From Thermocoleostomius sinensis A174 (lineage in GTDB: Bacteria; Cyanobacteriota; Cyanobacteriia; Elainellales; Elainellaceae): 64,000 nucleotides of DNA. Made by a program: the position numbers and the translations under genes. How positions within the stretch are numbered: position 1 is the stretch's first letter; each line of letters starts with the position of its first letter. Where the stretch lies: contig NZ_CP113797.1 of NCBI RefSeq assembly GCF_026802175.1, positions 2,209,026 to 2,273,025 of the forward strand, in the 5' to 3' direction. The notes beneath the pieces were generated by a model. It searched no databases and was not told the DNA's origin. It was given only the letters and a program-made list of their open reading frames with translations. Positions 7,572-18,082 of this stretch are shown here, piece after piece.

Positions 7572-9107
7572 ATGAACCAAACAGTCATTATCATTGGCAG
7601 CGGCATCGGTGGTTTAAGCTGTGCTGCCTTGTTAGCCCGTTATGGCTTTAACGTCACCGTTTGCGAAAGCCACTCGATCGCTGGAGGAGCCGCCCATGCC
7701 TTCGAGCGCCAGGGGTTTATCTTTGATTCTGGCCCATCTCTCTATTCTGGGTTGTCCTATCGCCCTTCACCCAATCCCCTACGGCACGTGTTAGACGCGA
7801 TCGGGGTTGATGTAAATTGGGTCACGTACGACACCTGGGGCTGTTTTTTGCCAGAAGGAGACTTTGAAACCTCTGTAGGAGCCGATCAGTTTTGCCAAGT
7901 ATTGTCTCAACTACGCGGTTCCACAGCAGTCTCCGAATGGCGTTACCTTCAACAGGTGATGGAACCGTTGGCCAACGCCGCCGTTGCTATGCCTCCAGCC
8001 GCCGTGCGGTTTGATTGGGGAGCCGCTTTGACGATCGCCCCGTTTGCGTGGTCATTAGCGAGCCACGCTCCCAATATTTTGAAACTGACTGGACCCTTTA
8101 GTCGGATCATGGACGGCATCATCCATGATCCGTTTTTGCGCAACTGGCTGGATCTGTTGAGTTTTCTGTTGTCGGGGTTACCTGCCAACGGTACAAGTGC
8201 GGCTGAAATGGCGTTTATGTTTGCCGACTGGTATCGCCCCGGTGTCAAGCTCGATTATCCGATCGGCGGCAGTGGAGCGTTGGTGAATGCGTTGGTGCAA
8301 GGCTTGGAAAAACACGGCGGCAGAGTGTTGCTGAATGCGCATGTTGAGCAGATTGTAGTCGAGGACGATCGGGCGGTAGGGGTGCGGTTGCGCACGGGGC
8401 AAACGCTGCGAGGGCGAGCGATTATTTCTAACGCTTCGGTGTGGGATACGCTGAAGCTATTGCCAGAGGGGGCTGTGCCTAAACAGTTCGTGGAAACGCG
8501 ACAAGCCACACCTGAATGCGACAGTTTTATGCATTTACATCTCGGCATTGATGCGACTGGACTATCCCCGGAGCTAGCGTGCCACCATATTATTGTTAAC
8601 GATTGGAGCCAGGGCGTTACGGCTCCTCAAAATGTGGTGCTGATTTCAATTCCCTCGTTGCTTGATCCCGCTCTTGCACCTCCCGGCAAACACACCATTC
8701 ATGTCTATACTCCTGGCAATGAACCCTATGATCTGTGGCAGGGGATGGATCGTCATCGTGAAGCGTATACCCAACAGAAACATGCCCGATCGCAGGTGAT
8801 GTGGCAAGCGCTGGAACGAGTGATCCCTGATATTCGATCGCGCTGTGAAGTTTCACTGGTGGGAACGCCTTTGACCCATGAACGCTACTTGCGTCGCCAT
8901 CGGGGATCATATGGCCCGGCCATTCGCGCTGGTGAAGGAATGTTTCCTGTCCCCACTACTCCCTTAGCAGGGTTACTATGCTGCGGGGATTCAACGTTCC
9001 CTGGTATTGGATTGCCAGCGGTAGCCGCTAGCGGCATGATTGCAGCGAATACGCTGGCTCCGGTTTCCAAACATTTGGACATGCTGAACGCGCTCGGCTA
9101 TCGGTGA
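7572..9107 (+). CDS. Phytoene desaturase/carotenoid isomerase-type FAD oxidoreductase
   Basis: 511 residues from ATG 7572; the frame opens 24 codons earlier, but the FAD strand starts right after this ATG. The dinucleotide loop GSGIGG is at residues 9-14, followed by FNVTVCESHSIAGGAAHAFE. The middle has GGSGALVNALVQGLEKHGG and RGRAIISNASVWD, the substrate-family signature. The C-terminal FAD motif reads GLLCCGDSTFPGIGLPAVAASG. This is the CrtI/CrtISO/retinol-saturase superfamily. It could act on carotenoids, but relatives vary in substrate, so no symbol is given. No other carotenoid gene is nearby. Confidence 0.88.
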   Translation: MNQTVIIIGSGIGGLSCAALLARYGFNVTVCESHSIAGGAAHAFERQGFIFDSGPSLYSGLSYRPSPNPLRHVLDAIGVDVNWVTYDTWGCFLPEGDFETSVGADQFCQVLSQLRGSTAVSEWRYLQQVMEPLANAAVAMPPAAVRFDWGAALTIAPFAWSLASHAPNILKLTGPFSRIMDGIIHDPFLRNWLDLLSFLLSGLPANGTSAAEMAFMFADWYRPGVKLDYPIGGSGALVNALVQGLEKHGGRVLLNAHVEQIVVEDDRAVGVRLRTGQTLRGRAIISNASVWDTLKLLPEGAVPKQFVETRQATPECDSFMHLHLGIDATGLSPELACHHIIVNDWSQGVTAPQNVVLISIPSLLDPALAPPGKHTIHVYTPGNEPYDLWQGMDRHREAYTQQKHARSQVMWQALERVIPDIRSRCEVSLVGTPLTHERYLRRHRGSYGPAIRAGEGMFPVPTTPLAGLLCCGDSTFPGIGLPAVAASGMIAANTLAPVSKHLDMLNALGYR

Positions 9108-9298
9108 TGTTTGCGGGGCGATCCACTGACTGAAATTGCTAGCCCCTTGCTTCAACAATTTTCGATCAAGTGGGGGCAATCTCGATCGAAATGCTATCGT
9201 GACAAGAGGCCCTGATTATCCTAGAATGAAAACCCTGTGTCTACCTGCGCTCAAAGGGGCGTGGTTTTGTACTGCTGTCTAAACTTCCTGTTTCTCCT

Positions 9299-10162
9299 AT
9301 GACTATTGATCCTATCCAAGCCTATCTCCGCTCCATCGGCAGAACGTCTCTACTCACTCCTGCCGAAGAACTGGAACTTGCGAAAGCGGTGCAAGCCATG
9401 TTGCCGTTGCTAACTCTGGAGTCGCCTACAGCCGAAGAATTAGCAATCATTCGTCGGGGCAAACGCGCCAAAGATCGCATGATCCAAGCCAATTTACGAT
9501 TAGTGGTGACGATCGCCAAAAAGTATCAAAACCGAGGACTTGACCTGCTAGATCTCATTCAAGAAGGCAGTCTTGGATTGGAACGAGCGGTTGAAAAATT
9601 TGATCCGACTAAAGGTTATAAGTTTTCCACCTATGCGTACTGGTGGATTCGTCAAGGTGTAACACGAGCACTGCAAACGGATGCCCGCACAATTCGTCTT
9701 CCAGTTCACATTCAAGAAAAGCTGAGTAAAATTAAGACCACCACCAAAGCCTTAGCCGCACAAACAGGACGAAAACCGACAGCCGACGAGCTAGCGGCTG
9801 CTCTGGATATTACCCTGGAAGAACTGCGCAGCCTATTAGCCCAACAACGTCGCTGTGCCTCGCTAGATGCGTTTGTAGGACAAGAACAGGAAACGCGATT
9901 GGGGGATCTGATTCCCGATGAACAACAGCAATACCAAATGGAAACGATGGCGCTGCAAGATCAGTGTCAGCAGTACTTAGCGTGCTTAACAGATAAAGAG
10001 CGTCAACTAATTTCACTACGCTTTGGACTAAAAGATGGCAAACGCCATAGCTTAGCCGAAGTCGGTGAGGTGTTTGGCTTCTCTAGAGAACGGGCCCGCC
10101 AAATCGAGGTGAAGGCTATGCGCAAACTACGGCAAACGGCTAATGCGTCTGCTTATGCTTGA
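9299..10162 (+). CDS. Group 2 sigma-70 family RNA polymerase sigma factor
   Basis: 287 residues. Region 1.2 is [16 protein letters not shown] (4-19). Region 2 carries [20 protein letters not shown] and the -10 recognition helix [17 protein letters not shown] (about 107-123). Region 3 follows, then region 4.2 with [20 protein letters not shown]. No region 1.1 is present and the size is small, as in the non-essential cyanobacterial SigB-E group that adjusts transcription to light, carbon, nitrogen and heat. Which paralogue this is cannot be settled here. No obvious ribosome site precedes the ATG. Confidence 0.93.
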   Translation: MTIDPIQAYLRSIGRTSLLTPAEELELAKAVQAMLPLLTLESPTAEELAIIRRGKRAKDRMIQANLRLVVTIAKKYQNRGLDLLDLIQEGSLGLERAVEKFDPTKGYKFSTYAYWWIRQGVTRALQTDARTIRLPVHIQEKLSKIKTTTKALAAQTGRKPTADELAAALDITLEELRSLLAQQRRCASLDAFVGQEQETRLGDLIPDEQQQYQMETMALQDQCQQYLACLTDKERQLISLRFGLKDGKRHSLAEVGEVFGFSRERARQIEVKAMRKLRQTANASAYA

Positions 10163-10686
10163 TAGCGTGCTTTGAGCAGCATTCCTGAAGGAGGAAGTCG
10201 ATCGAAAGGTAGAACAGATAGTAAGGCAATCTTCTACTTTCGGAAAATGCTGGGTGTCCCGTGTAGTTACTATCATCGACTATATAGTAAAGCTCTATCA
10301 ACACTGCCCTCTGGTTCTGCTAGAGGGCTTATACCTTTTAAAGGGCCAAGACCGATTAATTGAGAAAAGGTTTCTGCTCTCACCCCACATTTCGTTTCCT
10401 GAGCAGTAAAGATGAGTAGTAAAGAAACGTTGAAACCCACTCGATCGTTTCGACTTCCCTTTGCCCCTCTCTGGAAGAAGTTGGAGGATGAGCAGTCAAA
10501 GATAAGCACTCAAAACAAAGCGTTAATCAATAGCAAATTTTTGAGGAATTGCCCACCGGCCAGCGACCTACAATGTTTAAGATTCGCCCCAAATTCAAGG
10601 GTAAACATCAAGGACGTGTTAGAAATCAGAGATATAGCCGATGTAGTAGTTTTTAGCATTCATAGCAAGATATAGGGCCTGTAGAT
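10163..10686. other. Gene-free spacer with a GC-rich hairpin
   Basis: About 520 bp. A perfect 7-bp inverted repeat, GCCCTCT (10306-10312) and AGAGGGC (10322-10328), could end the sigma-factor transcript, although no long T-run follows. Open frames at 10172-10363 and 10412-10675 have no recognisable sequence or ribosome site and were not called. Confidence 0.4.
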
Positions 10687-11262
10687 ATGAACCAACTGAC
10701 ACTGGAATGGCTAGAGGCAGGTCAGGTTAGAACCCATACAATTCAAGCTCAACAAGCAACGAAGCAACCAGGAAGTTTTCGCATTGGTCGTGATCCAAGC
10801 CAGTGTGATTTAGTCATTCAACATCCGACGGTTTCGAAACTGCATGTCGAAATCTTTTTTGCGCCTCAACAGCCTGGGTTCTTTTTGCGCAATCTGCGCG
10901 AACCAAATCCACCGTTGGTCGATCAAAAGCGGGTGATTCAAGGAATTGCTCAACTACATCAAGGTAGCCAAATTCGGTTGGGGGAACTGGATATAACGGT
11001 GCAGTCAGTTGAAGTGGCAGTGGTATTGCCAGCAACCGTGGTGGCTGTTCCCCAACCGCGATCGCCCCAACCTGTTCATGCCCATCGATCGCCCCAACCG
11101 CAACCCGACCCAGCACCTCAACCGGTCGTCAATCTCTCCTATGGGCTGCAATGTCCCAAGTGTCACCACGTATCCACCTATGACCGGTTGCAAGTAGGTT
11201 GTGCCTGGTGTGGAACATCTTTAGCTGCCGCTCCTAGTGTGCTACTAGCTCCGGGTAGTTAA
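10687..11262 (+). CDS. FHA-domain protein with C-terminal zinc ribbon
   Basis: 191 residues. The FHA domain spans about 10-105: FRIGRDPSQCDLVIQHPTVSKLHVEI gives the GR, S and H positions of phosphothreonine binding. A proline-rich linker (about 118-150) follows, then a zinc-ribbon-like element with C156/C159 and C172/C175 (CPKCHHV, CAWCGTSL). FHA domains read phosphothreonine marks made by Ser/Thr kinases. The zinc ribbon may bind a partner. The next gene also starts with an FHA domain, 59 bp on, so the two likely work in one pathway. Function otherwise unknown. Confidence 0.87.
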   Translation: MNQLTLEWLEAGQVRTHTIQAQQATKQPGSFRIGRDPSQCDLVIQHPTVSKLHVEIFFAPQQPGFFLRNLREPNPPLVDQKRVIQGIAQLHQGSQIRLGELDITVQSVEVAVVLPATVVAVPQPRSPQPVHAHRSPQPQPDPAPQPVVNLSYGLQCPKCHHVSTYDRLQVGCAWCGTSLAAAPSVLLAPGS

Positions 11263-11321
11263 GTGGCTCAACTCCCATCATTTTTTCTATTCACCACGCG
11301 CTTAACCGAAGGGATCGCATT

Positions 11322-13286
11322 ATGCAGATTCAATTGACCTGGGAAGATCCGGCTACCGGAGAGCGACGATCGCCAATACTATCGGTTCCTATCGCGTTGG
11401 GGCGCGAGTTTGCCCGTTTACCCGATACACTCAACCGTCAGCGGGTGGCACGCATTGTTCTAGAAAGTGGGCAGGTGTCTCGCTATCATGCCCTGATCGA
11501 GCAAGAAGGCACGGGGATTGTCATAACGGATCAAGGCAGTTCCAACGGTATTTTCATCAATGGCACTCGGCAGGGGCGCAGTTTTCTGTCTACAGGCGAT
11601 ATCGTGCAAATTGGGCCCTACCAAATTTCCATTGCCTTAGCGGGGGCCGCCACACCTCAACCTCGCAGTGGCTCTACGATTATTTTTCATCCCGAAACCG
11701 ATCTACCCGTTCCGGCTTCCCCTGCGCCGCCCGTGTCTCCCACAGCCCCCGCGTTCCCGCCACCGCTGTTCCAAGCACAACAGGTCTCGATTCAAGACCT
11801 GTTGCATATAGGCTTTCCCGTTCAAGAATTTGACTATGCTGCATTGGGGGCTGGGTTGGGCAGTTTCATCTGGGTCGATTTATTGCGAATTGGTGGCGTT
11901 CGTACTAGTCAAATTGTGGCGCTGGGTATTGAAAAGGTTCCGTATGCGCGCTATCAGCGGCTCTGTGTCAATTCTCAAATTCCGCCCCATGAACGCTTGC
12001 GATCGAATTCTGATTCCTGTCCTGACAATATTTGGGGTTGGCCCAGCTATGCTCTGCGTGAATCTTGGCATGATTTTTGGAAGGGTAACCTCGGAGAAGC
12101 GTTCAAGCATTTGTGGCAAGTATTCGGTGAACCCACGTTTGCTGAAACCTATACCCCCCGATCGGGCAATGTATTTGCCTCAATCGATCGAGAAGCCAAG
12201 CGCATTGGCTGGGATGAAATCTATCGCTATGGACGGATTCGGGGCATTCGCAAAACGGATGATGGTCGCTATGTCATTGCCTATTCGCAAGCCTCGGCGA
12301 ACCGTCGCGATTATGGCTTCATCGTGGCGCGGTATGTGCATTTAGCCACAGGCTATCCTGGCATTCAAGTTCTGCAAGATCTCCAGGATTACCGCGAACG
12401 GACAAAAGATTTCAAGACCGTTGTTAATGCTTACGAAGAACACGAACACGTTTACAAGCACCTAGAGCAACAAGGCGGTACGGTGATGATTCGCGGTCGG
12501 GGCATTGTGGCGTCGCGCATCGTGCAGCGAATTTATGAAGTTCGCAAAAACAATCCCACCGTCAATGTAGCGCTGCTGCACTTGTTGCGATCGGCAAAAC
12601 CACAGGGCAATCGCTTTGGCAAAGCTCAACGGGCGGTTAAAAATTACTATGAGCTACAGCCCTTTAATTGGCCCAAGGCCTGTTGGGGGGGGGATTTGCG
12701 CGTCATGTTGGAGTCGGCCAGCCCCGCAGAACGGCAGCGGCTTTTGGCAGACTGGGGCGGCACCACCACCGCCGATCGAGTGGACTGGCAAACCATTGCC
12801 CGGCAAGGTCTCGAGCAAGGATGGTATCAGATTGTATTTGGTGATGTGGAGAAGGTAGAACCTAACGGACAAGGGGGAACTATTACCTACATTAAGGAAA
12901 AAGAGTTTAAAGGCAAGCTGGAACTGAACGCTGACTTTATTATTGATGCGACGGGATTAGATGCCAAGGTGAAAACCAATCCACTGTTAGATGATTTAGT
13001 CAATCACTACCAATTACCCATTAATCCACTGGGACGGTTAGCTGTCTCGAATGACTTTGAGTTAACCGAGATGCGATCGGGGGGGCAAGGACGCATGTAC
13101 GCGGCTGGAGCGATGACATTGGGCGGACCCTATGCGGCTGTTGATAGTTTCCTAGGTCTGCAATTTGCAGCACTGCGATCGGTAGATGACCTCGCCAAAC
13201 ATCGCGCTCCGCGCCTGCATCGCACCAATGGCGTAGGGTCAGTGGTTCAGTGGTTGAAGTGGGTATTCAATCAGTCTCCAAATTGA
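11322..13286 (+). CDS. FHA domain fused to a flavin monooxygenase-like protein
   Basis: 654 residues. An FHA domain (about 1-110; VSRYHALIEQ, GSSNGIFINGTRQG) is joined by a Pro/Ala-rich linker (about 112-150) to a two-dinucleotide oxidoreductase. A GAGLGS loop near 172-177 fits FAD, and GRGIVASRIVQRIYEV near 393-408 fits NAD(P). ADFIIDATGLDAKV (about 539-552) and a late AAGAMTLGGPYAAVDSF (about 593-609) complete the fold. The enzyme part resembles FAD/NAD(P) proteins of the ornithine-monooxygenase type. The FHA domain suggests recruitment by or response to protein phosphorylation. Substrate unknown. Confidence 0.82.
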   Translation: MQIQLTWEDPATGERRSPILSVPIALGREFARLPDTLNRQRVARIVLESGQVSRYHALIEQEGTGIVITDQGSSNGIFINGTRQGRSFLSTGDIVQIGPYQISIALAGAATPQPRSGSTIIFHPETDLPVPASPAPPVSPTAPAFPPPLFQAQQVSIQDLLHIGFPVQEFDYAALGAGLGSFIWVDLLRIGGVRTSQIVALGIEKVPYARYQRLCVNSQIPPHERLRSNSDSCPDNIWGWPSYALRESWHDFWKGNLGEAFKHLWQVFGEPTFAETYTPRSGNVFASIDREAKRIGWDEIYRYGRIRGIRKTDDGRYVIAYSQASANRRDYGFIVARYVHLATGYPGIQVLQDLQDYRERTKDFKTVVNAYEEHEHVYKHLEQQGGTVMIRGRGIVASRIVQRIYEVRKNNPTVNVALLHLLRSAKPQGNRFGKAQRAVKNYYELQPFNWPKACWGGDLRVMLESASPAERQRLLADWGGTTTADRVDWQTIARQGLEQGWYQIVFGDVEKVEPNGQGGTITYIKEKEFKGKLELNADFIIDATGLDAKVKTNPLLDDLVNHYQLPINPLGRLAVSNDFELTEMRSGGQGRMYAAGAMTLGGPYAAVDSFLGLQFAALRSVDDLAKHRAPRLHRTNGVGSVVQWLKWVFNQSPN

Positions 13287-13374
13287 GTGGTTTGGTTCAA
13301 TTCACTCGTATCAGTAATTGTAGTGATTGATTTTGATATTGGTTCAATAATCCTATAGTGTTAATCTAGCTCTT

Positions 13375-13791
13375 ATGACTCCTACTCTCATCGGACGCTG
13401 GCAAACTCGGATTCTACTATTTGCGATCGTTGGTTCATTGGTGTCGCTACCTTTTTTTCTAATAACTGGTAACGATCCTATCTTTTTTATTATCTTGCTG
13501 TATATTGCTGGATTCGGTTTAGTTTGGGATGTTCTGTATAACTACTTGCAGCAGTTTCGCTGGGATCACGATTGGCCAGCCGCGTTACAGGTACTTGCGG
13601 CCCTTTGGGAGGGTATCTTTTTTGCAATTGTGTATAAGCTAGTGCCGCTACCTGGTGTAGAGCGGCAGGCTCCACTGTGGCTCTTTGCACTGCATTATGG
13701 TTTAGCGTGGTTGGCCATCTTCATTGCCTCTCAGAGTATTATGCGAGTCATTTTTCCACGCTGGCGCTTTCACGGTGGGCAGTGGCTCTGA
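13375..13791 (+). CDS. Conserved four-helix membrane protein
   Basis: 138 residues with about four hydrophobic segments: 13-33, 38-60, 72-92 and 102-126. The loops contain RFRWDHDWP-like charged residues (QFRWDHDWPAALQ near 59-71) and a final basic tail. I recognise the style of a cyanobacterial conserved inner-membrane protein but no named family. It follows the FHA-flavoprotein by 88 bp on the same strand and may share its transcript. Confidence 0.75.
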   Translation: MTPTLIGRWQTRILLFAIVGSLVSLPFFLITGNDPIFFIILLYIAGFGLVWDVLYNYLQQFRWDHDWPAALQVLAALWEGIFFAIVYKLVPLPGVERQAPLWLFALHYGLAWLAIFIASQSIMRVIFPRWRFHGGQWL

Positions 13792-13916
13792 ATGGGTGAC
13801 AAATAACGGGTAAAAGATGAGGAAGGGGGGGAGGATGGATGCGGCACAATCTTAATCAGAGCGTAGGAGCTAGAAAAAGTCGCATATTGCGTTAATCAGA
13901 GGCAACGTTCAAACCC

Positions 13917-13939
13917 AAAAAAGGGCGGTTTTCCGCCCC
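13917..13939 (-). terminator. Rho-independent terminator of glgP (first copy)
   Basis: Read on the minus strand, the arms GGGCGG and CCGCCC (6 bp, 4-base loop) are followed by TTTTTT. It lies about 50 bases after the phosphorylase stop. Confidence 0.8.
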
Positions 13940-13989
13940 TACATGTCTACATCTAGAGTATTTGAGCATAATTTGCTCGGTATTTTCTG

Positions 13990-16539
13990 CTAAACCACTT
14001 CAGACACCACTTTTTGCACCTTCAATCCGGCTCGCTCTTGCGAGTAATGTTCTAGCTCGATATGAACGGGTTCGACCTTCCAAATCTCGCGGCAGTACTG
14101 AGCGATCGTGCGGTCAGATGAAAACTTGCCCATTCGTGCCACATTCAAGATCGACATGCGAGTCCAGTTATCTTGATGGCGAAAAGCTTGGCTGACCTGT
14201 TCCTGACAGTCTACATAGGACTGGTAATCAGCCATCAACATGTACTGATCGTAGTTGAGCAAATCATCGACAATGCACATAAACAGGCTCGGTTCCTTGG
14301 GCGAGAAGAAGCCCGATGCCAACTGATCAATGACGCGCTTTAGTTCGGGGTTGGAGTTGTAATACTCCATTGGCTTGTAGCCCCTTGCTTTCAGATCCAT
14401 CACTTCTTGGGCCGTTAGACCGAAGAGGAAGAAGTTTTCTGCTCCTACTTCTTCGCGAATTTCTACATTCGCGCCGTCAAGTGTGCCGATCGTCAACGCT
14501 CCATTCAGGGCAAATTTCATATTGCCAGTGCCAGAGGCTTCCTTACCAGCCGTGGAAATCTGTTCCGATAAGTCGGCGGCCGGATAAGCAAACTGTCCTA
14601 ACGACACACTGTAATTCGCCAAAAATGCCACTTTGATGCGTCCAGCAACATCCGGATCGTTGTTGACGACATCTGCAACCGAATTAATCAACTTGATGGC
14701 CATTTTGGCCATGAAGTACCCTGGAGCCGCCTTACCGCCGAAGATGATGGTGCGTGGCACAATGTCTAAACTGGGGTTCGCTTTGATACGGTTGTACAGC
14801 GTAATCACATGTAAGGCATTGAGGATTTGCCGTTTATATTCATGAATTCGTTTGATCTGCACATCAAACATGGAATTGACATCCACGTCCAACCCATTGT
14901 GACGCAACAAGTATTCAGCCAACAGCTTCTTGCGATCGAGTTTAATTTGTCGCCAGCGTGCCCGGAAAGCGGCATCGTCTACAAAAGCTTCCAACTTGCG
15001 CAATTCGTCTAGATTTTTCAGCCACCCATCGCCAATTTTTTCGGTAATTAAATCAGACAGCGGCGGATTACTCATCAACAGCCAGCGACGAGGCGTAATG
15101 CCATTCGTTTTGTTTTGAAATTTGTGTGGCCACAGTTCGTAAAAATCGCGCATCAGTTCTTTTTGAATTAGCTCTGTATGCAACGCTGCTACCCCATTCA
15201 CTGTGTGACTACCCACACAAGCCAAATGGGCCATACGAATCTGTTTTTCCTCGCCTTCCTCAATCAACGACATCCGCGTCAGCTTACCCGCATCACCCGG
15301 ATAGCGGGACTGGATCTCGGTAAGGAAACTATGATTAATACTGTAGATAATTTCCAAATGGCGCGGCAACAGCCGTCCAAATAGCCCCACTGGCCAGCGT
15401 TCCAATGCTTCTGCTAACAGGGTGTGATTGGTGTAGGCAAAGGTACGGCGGGTAATATCCCAGGCTTTATCCCACTCCAATCCATATTCATCAATCAACA
15501 ACCGCATCAGTTCTGCCACCCCGATCGCCGGATGGGTATCATTCAACTGAATCGCCACCTTGTCGGGGAAAGCATCAAACGTATCATGTTGGCGCAGATA
15601 CAAGCGAATAATATCTTGCAGGGAACATGACACAAAGAAATATTGCTGTTGCAGGCGCAGTTCTTTGCCTTGAGGTGTATCGTCTTTGGGATACAGAACC
15701 TTCGAGATATTTTCAGCAAAAGTCTTGGCCGAAACAGCCTGGGTATAGTCTCCGGCGTTGAACACCTGGAAGTCAAAATCCTCGCTGGCTCTGGCCGCCC
15801 ATAACCGCAGTGTATTCACCGTATTGCAGCCATACCCCGGTACTGGTGTGTCATAGGGAGTACCATATACCGTCACGCGAGACACCCAGCGCGATCGATA
15901 CCGCCCTTCAGCATCAGTGTAAGACTCCGTATGACCACCAAATTTCACCTCGACCATATAATCAGGGCGGGCAATTTCCCAAGGATTGCCCCGGCGCAAC
16001 CAATTATCTGGGTGCTCAACTTGCCAACCGTCACGAATTTCTTGGTCAAAGATGCCAAACTCATAGCGAATACCATAGCCAACGGCTGGAATTTCGAGCG
16101 TGGCAAGAGAATCCATGAAGCAGGCGGCCAAACGCCCTAAACCGCCATTGCCTAGCCCTGGTTCTTCTTCACGCTCTAGGAGATCATCTAGATTTAAACC
16201 AGATTCTTTCAGTGCTTGATTAATTTGGTCATACAAACCCAGGTTGATTAAGTTGTTGATCAGCAGACGACCGATGAGAAATTCTGCTGAAAGATAATAA
16301 ACAACTTTGACATCACGATTGAAGTAGGTTTGGGCGGTTTTAATGCGACGATGCACCAGTCGATCGCGCACCGTATAAGCCAGTGCCATATAGTAATCGT
16401 AGAGCGTCGCAAAGTTCTCATCTTTCCCTTGAATGTAGTAGAGGTTGTCCGCAAGGGCGCGTTTCAACGTTTCTACCGTTGTCCCAGTGCGATCGTCCTC
16501 TACGTGGATATGAACATCATTAAATGGCTGGCTATTCAT
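13990..16539 (-). CDS. glgP: Glycogen phosphorylase, copy 1
   Basis: 849 residues, full length for bacterial glycogen phosphorylase. The PLP signature [13 protein letters not shown] is at 667-679 with Lys675 as the Schiff-base lysine. [20 protein letters not shown] (about 128-147) and the KRIHEYKRQ loop (about 560-570) are intact. The enzyme releases glucose-1-phosphate from alpha-1,4-glucan ends using phosphate, feeding dark respiration. A strong terminator follows. It is clearly paralogous to the copy at 32019-34550 on the same strand; the N- and C-terminal 20 residues differ most. Confidence 0.97.
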   Translation of the reverse strand: MNSQPFNDVHIHVEDDRTGTTVETLKRALADNLYYIQGKDENFATLYDYYMALAYTVRDRLVHRRIKTAQTYFNRDVKVVYYLSAEFLIGRLLINNLINLGLYDQINQALKESGLNLDDLLEREEEPGLGNGGLGRLAACFMDSLATLEIPAVGYGIRYEFGIFDQEIRDGWQVEHPDNWLRRGNPWEIARPDYMVEVKFGGHTESYTDAEGRYRSRWVSRVTVYGTPYDTPVPGYGCNTVNTLRLWAARASEDFDFQVFNAGDYTQAVSAKTFAENISKVLYPKDDTPQGKELRLQQQYFFVSCSLQDIIRLYLRQHDTFDAFPDKVAIQLNDTHPAIGVAELMRLLIDEYGLEWDKAWDITRRTFAYTNHTLLAEALERWPVGLFGRLLPRHLEIIYSINHSFLTEIQSRYPGDAGKLTRMSLIEEGEEKQIRMAHLACVGSHTVNGVAALHTELIQKELMRDFYELWPHKFQNKTNGITPRRWLLMSNPPLSDLITEKIGDGWLKNLDELRKLEAFVDDAAFRARWRQIKLDRKKLLAEYLLRHNGLDVDVNSMFDVQIKRIHEYKRQILNALHVITLYNRIKANPSLDIVPRTIIFGGKAAPGYFMAKMAIKLINSVADVVNNDPDVAGRIKVAFLANYSVSLGQFAYPAADLSEQISTAGKEASGTGNMKFALNGALTIGTLDGANVEIREEVGAENFFLFGLTAQEVMDLKARGYKPMEYYNSNPELKRVIDQLASGFFSPKEPSLFMCIVDDLLNYDQYMLMADYQSYVDCQEQVSQAFRHQDNWTRMSILNVARMGKFSSDRTIAQYCREIWKVEPVHIELEHYSQERAGLKVQKVVSEVV

Positions 16540-17139
16540 AAGCTCAGATTCACCAATACGTGGTAAAGAATCAATCTAACCTGTGTTCTGACAGTCTATG
16601 CACCTTACAATCTAAGCTAGCAAAGGGTCGCATTCAGCGATACAGTTAGCCTTAACCTTTGGAAAGACTTAAGCATTGCCGCGGGTTGCTGCCAGAACTC
16701 TAACCATGAGGAATCAGACAGACAAGCCAATCAACCTATCAACTCCGAATTGAACAAGAGCCGCATTGGGCTGCAAGGATCTGCACTAATTTGCCTAAAT
16801 TTTCGATTCAACGGCGACACCAGTACGGCAGCTTCACTGTTAATTCTCTAGTTCATAAAGAGTTGGTCTAGTCTAAACCTCAAGGTTCTAGTTCAATCTC
16901 GATCAGGCAGTTTCTTCAAACTAACACAGTAAATTGAATTCCCTTGGACTATTAACAATTGCTGAATAATGAACACAATTTTTAACTCCAATCGACGAAC
17001 TGTGACGCCGTTCTTGGAAAAGTTGTGAGGGAACCTGACTTAGAAGCAGGTTAAGGTTGAGAGAGTGACAGACAGAGCAACACTGCCATCGCCCATTAGC
17101 GATTACCCAAACCCAATCATCAATCGCATGACATTGAGC
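16540..17139. other. Spacer upstream of glgP copy 1
   Basis: 600 bp between two minus-strand genes, expected to hold the glgP promoter. An inverted repeat, AACCTG/CAGGTT (about 17033-17053), has no T-run. No gene, RNA or repeat could be supported. Confidence 0.4.
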
Positions 17140-17724
17140 TTAACCCAGCGACTCTGTGTTGCCAGCAGCATCAGGAGTCGCAATTAACGTGACATCTACC
17201 CGATTCTCATCGGGTGATCCTGATTGATGAAGCTCCACTCGTAAACCGGGTCCAAAAAAGCGCTCAATCTTTTCTCGTTTTTTCTGCCAATCTTCAAATT
17301 TGATCAGCGGGGACTCAAACTCTAGCACCAAGGCATAGGAACCATCGATCGCCTCTTCTCGAATGGATTGCAACACAGGGCGTTCTTCGTCGGATGGATC
17401 TAAGCCTAAGTACTTCAAAGAGCTATCGAGATGTGCTTCTTGTCCATAACGGTAGCGGGTCACATCTTTACGAATTTGATTTTGCGTGGAGGTGGCCTGT
17501 TGTTCTCGCAGGCTCAAAATCGCTTCTGGTGTCGGTTGCGAGAAGGGAACTGGCTTTAATTCCGCCGCTTTTAGGGCCAGCCCACCTAAAAGTAACGGGA
17601 TACCATAGAAGAAGCCAACCAGGTTGAGAGTGGCATTGTCGAGGAAGTAGGCCGTGAAGCCGACGATCGACAAACCACCCCCTACAACTAAACCCACTGA
17701 TCCAAGAGAGATTTGGCGTAACAT
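17140..17724 (-). CDS. DUF2854-type thylakoid-lineage membrane protein
   Basis: 194 residues. Two hydrophobic segments (about 8-28 and 34-53) are joined by a short turn and followed by a soluble domain containing RYGQEAHLDSSLKYLGL (about 93-109) and LEFESPLIKFEDWQKKREKI. I recognise this as the DUF2854 family shared by cyanobacteria and plastids; function unknown. It is read away from the small gene at 17782, sharing a 57-base divergent promoter gap. Confidence 0.75.
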   Translation of the reverse strand: MLRQISLGSVGLVVGGGLSIVGFTAYFLDNATLNLVGFFYGIPLLLGGLALKAAELKPVPFSQPTPEAILSLREQQATSTQNQIRKDVTRYRYGQEAHLDSSLKYLGLDPSDEERPVLQSIREEAIDGSYALVLEFESPLIKFEDWQKKREKIERFFGPGLRVELHQSGSPDENRVDVTLIATPDAAGNTESLG

Positions 17725-17781
17725 AGTCCTTGTGCCAAGACTGCTCTTTACAATTATTCACCATCTTGGGGAGTTTCGCTT

Positions 17782-17970
17782 ATGTCTGATACTCAGCTTG
17801 ACCTTGATAAATTGCGCGAGCGGATTAAGCTTGTCGAAAGCAAGCGAGAATCCCTACTACGGCTTCTTGAACAACCTGACCTAGGAACCTTACGCATTGA
17901 TGTGAATCAGGCTCTTGAAGAAATTGACGAATTGCTGGAAGAATTTAACCGCACGTTTCCCGAAGGCTAG
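17782..17970 (+). CDS. Small coiled-coil conserved cyanobacterial protein
   Basis: 62 residues, rich in Leu, Glu, Arg and Lys, with two predicted helices (about 6-30 and 36-56). No membrane part or cysteine is present. The conserved-looking centre reads LGTLRIDVNQALEEIDELLE. It probably folds as a helical hairpin that binds a partner. It begins a plus-strand run with the ferredoxin and the 77-residue gene. Function unknown. Confidence 0.65.
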   Translation: MSDTQLDLDKLRERIKLVESKRESLLRLLEQPDLGTLRIDVNQALEEIDELLEEFNRTFPEG

Positions 17971-18082
17971 ACGACGGAAGCAAGATAAATTCCTTGTGTT
18001 CGATCGTTTAGCGACTCTCAATCTGCTATAGGTAGAAAGTCGGGGATTACGTCTGCGAGAAAGTCCCGATCGCACGATTATT

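Noticed and set aside
10412-10675. 87-codon frame between the sigma factor and FHA genes
   Set aside because: No ribosome site, no family resemblance, lies in an AT-rich spacer.
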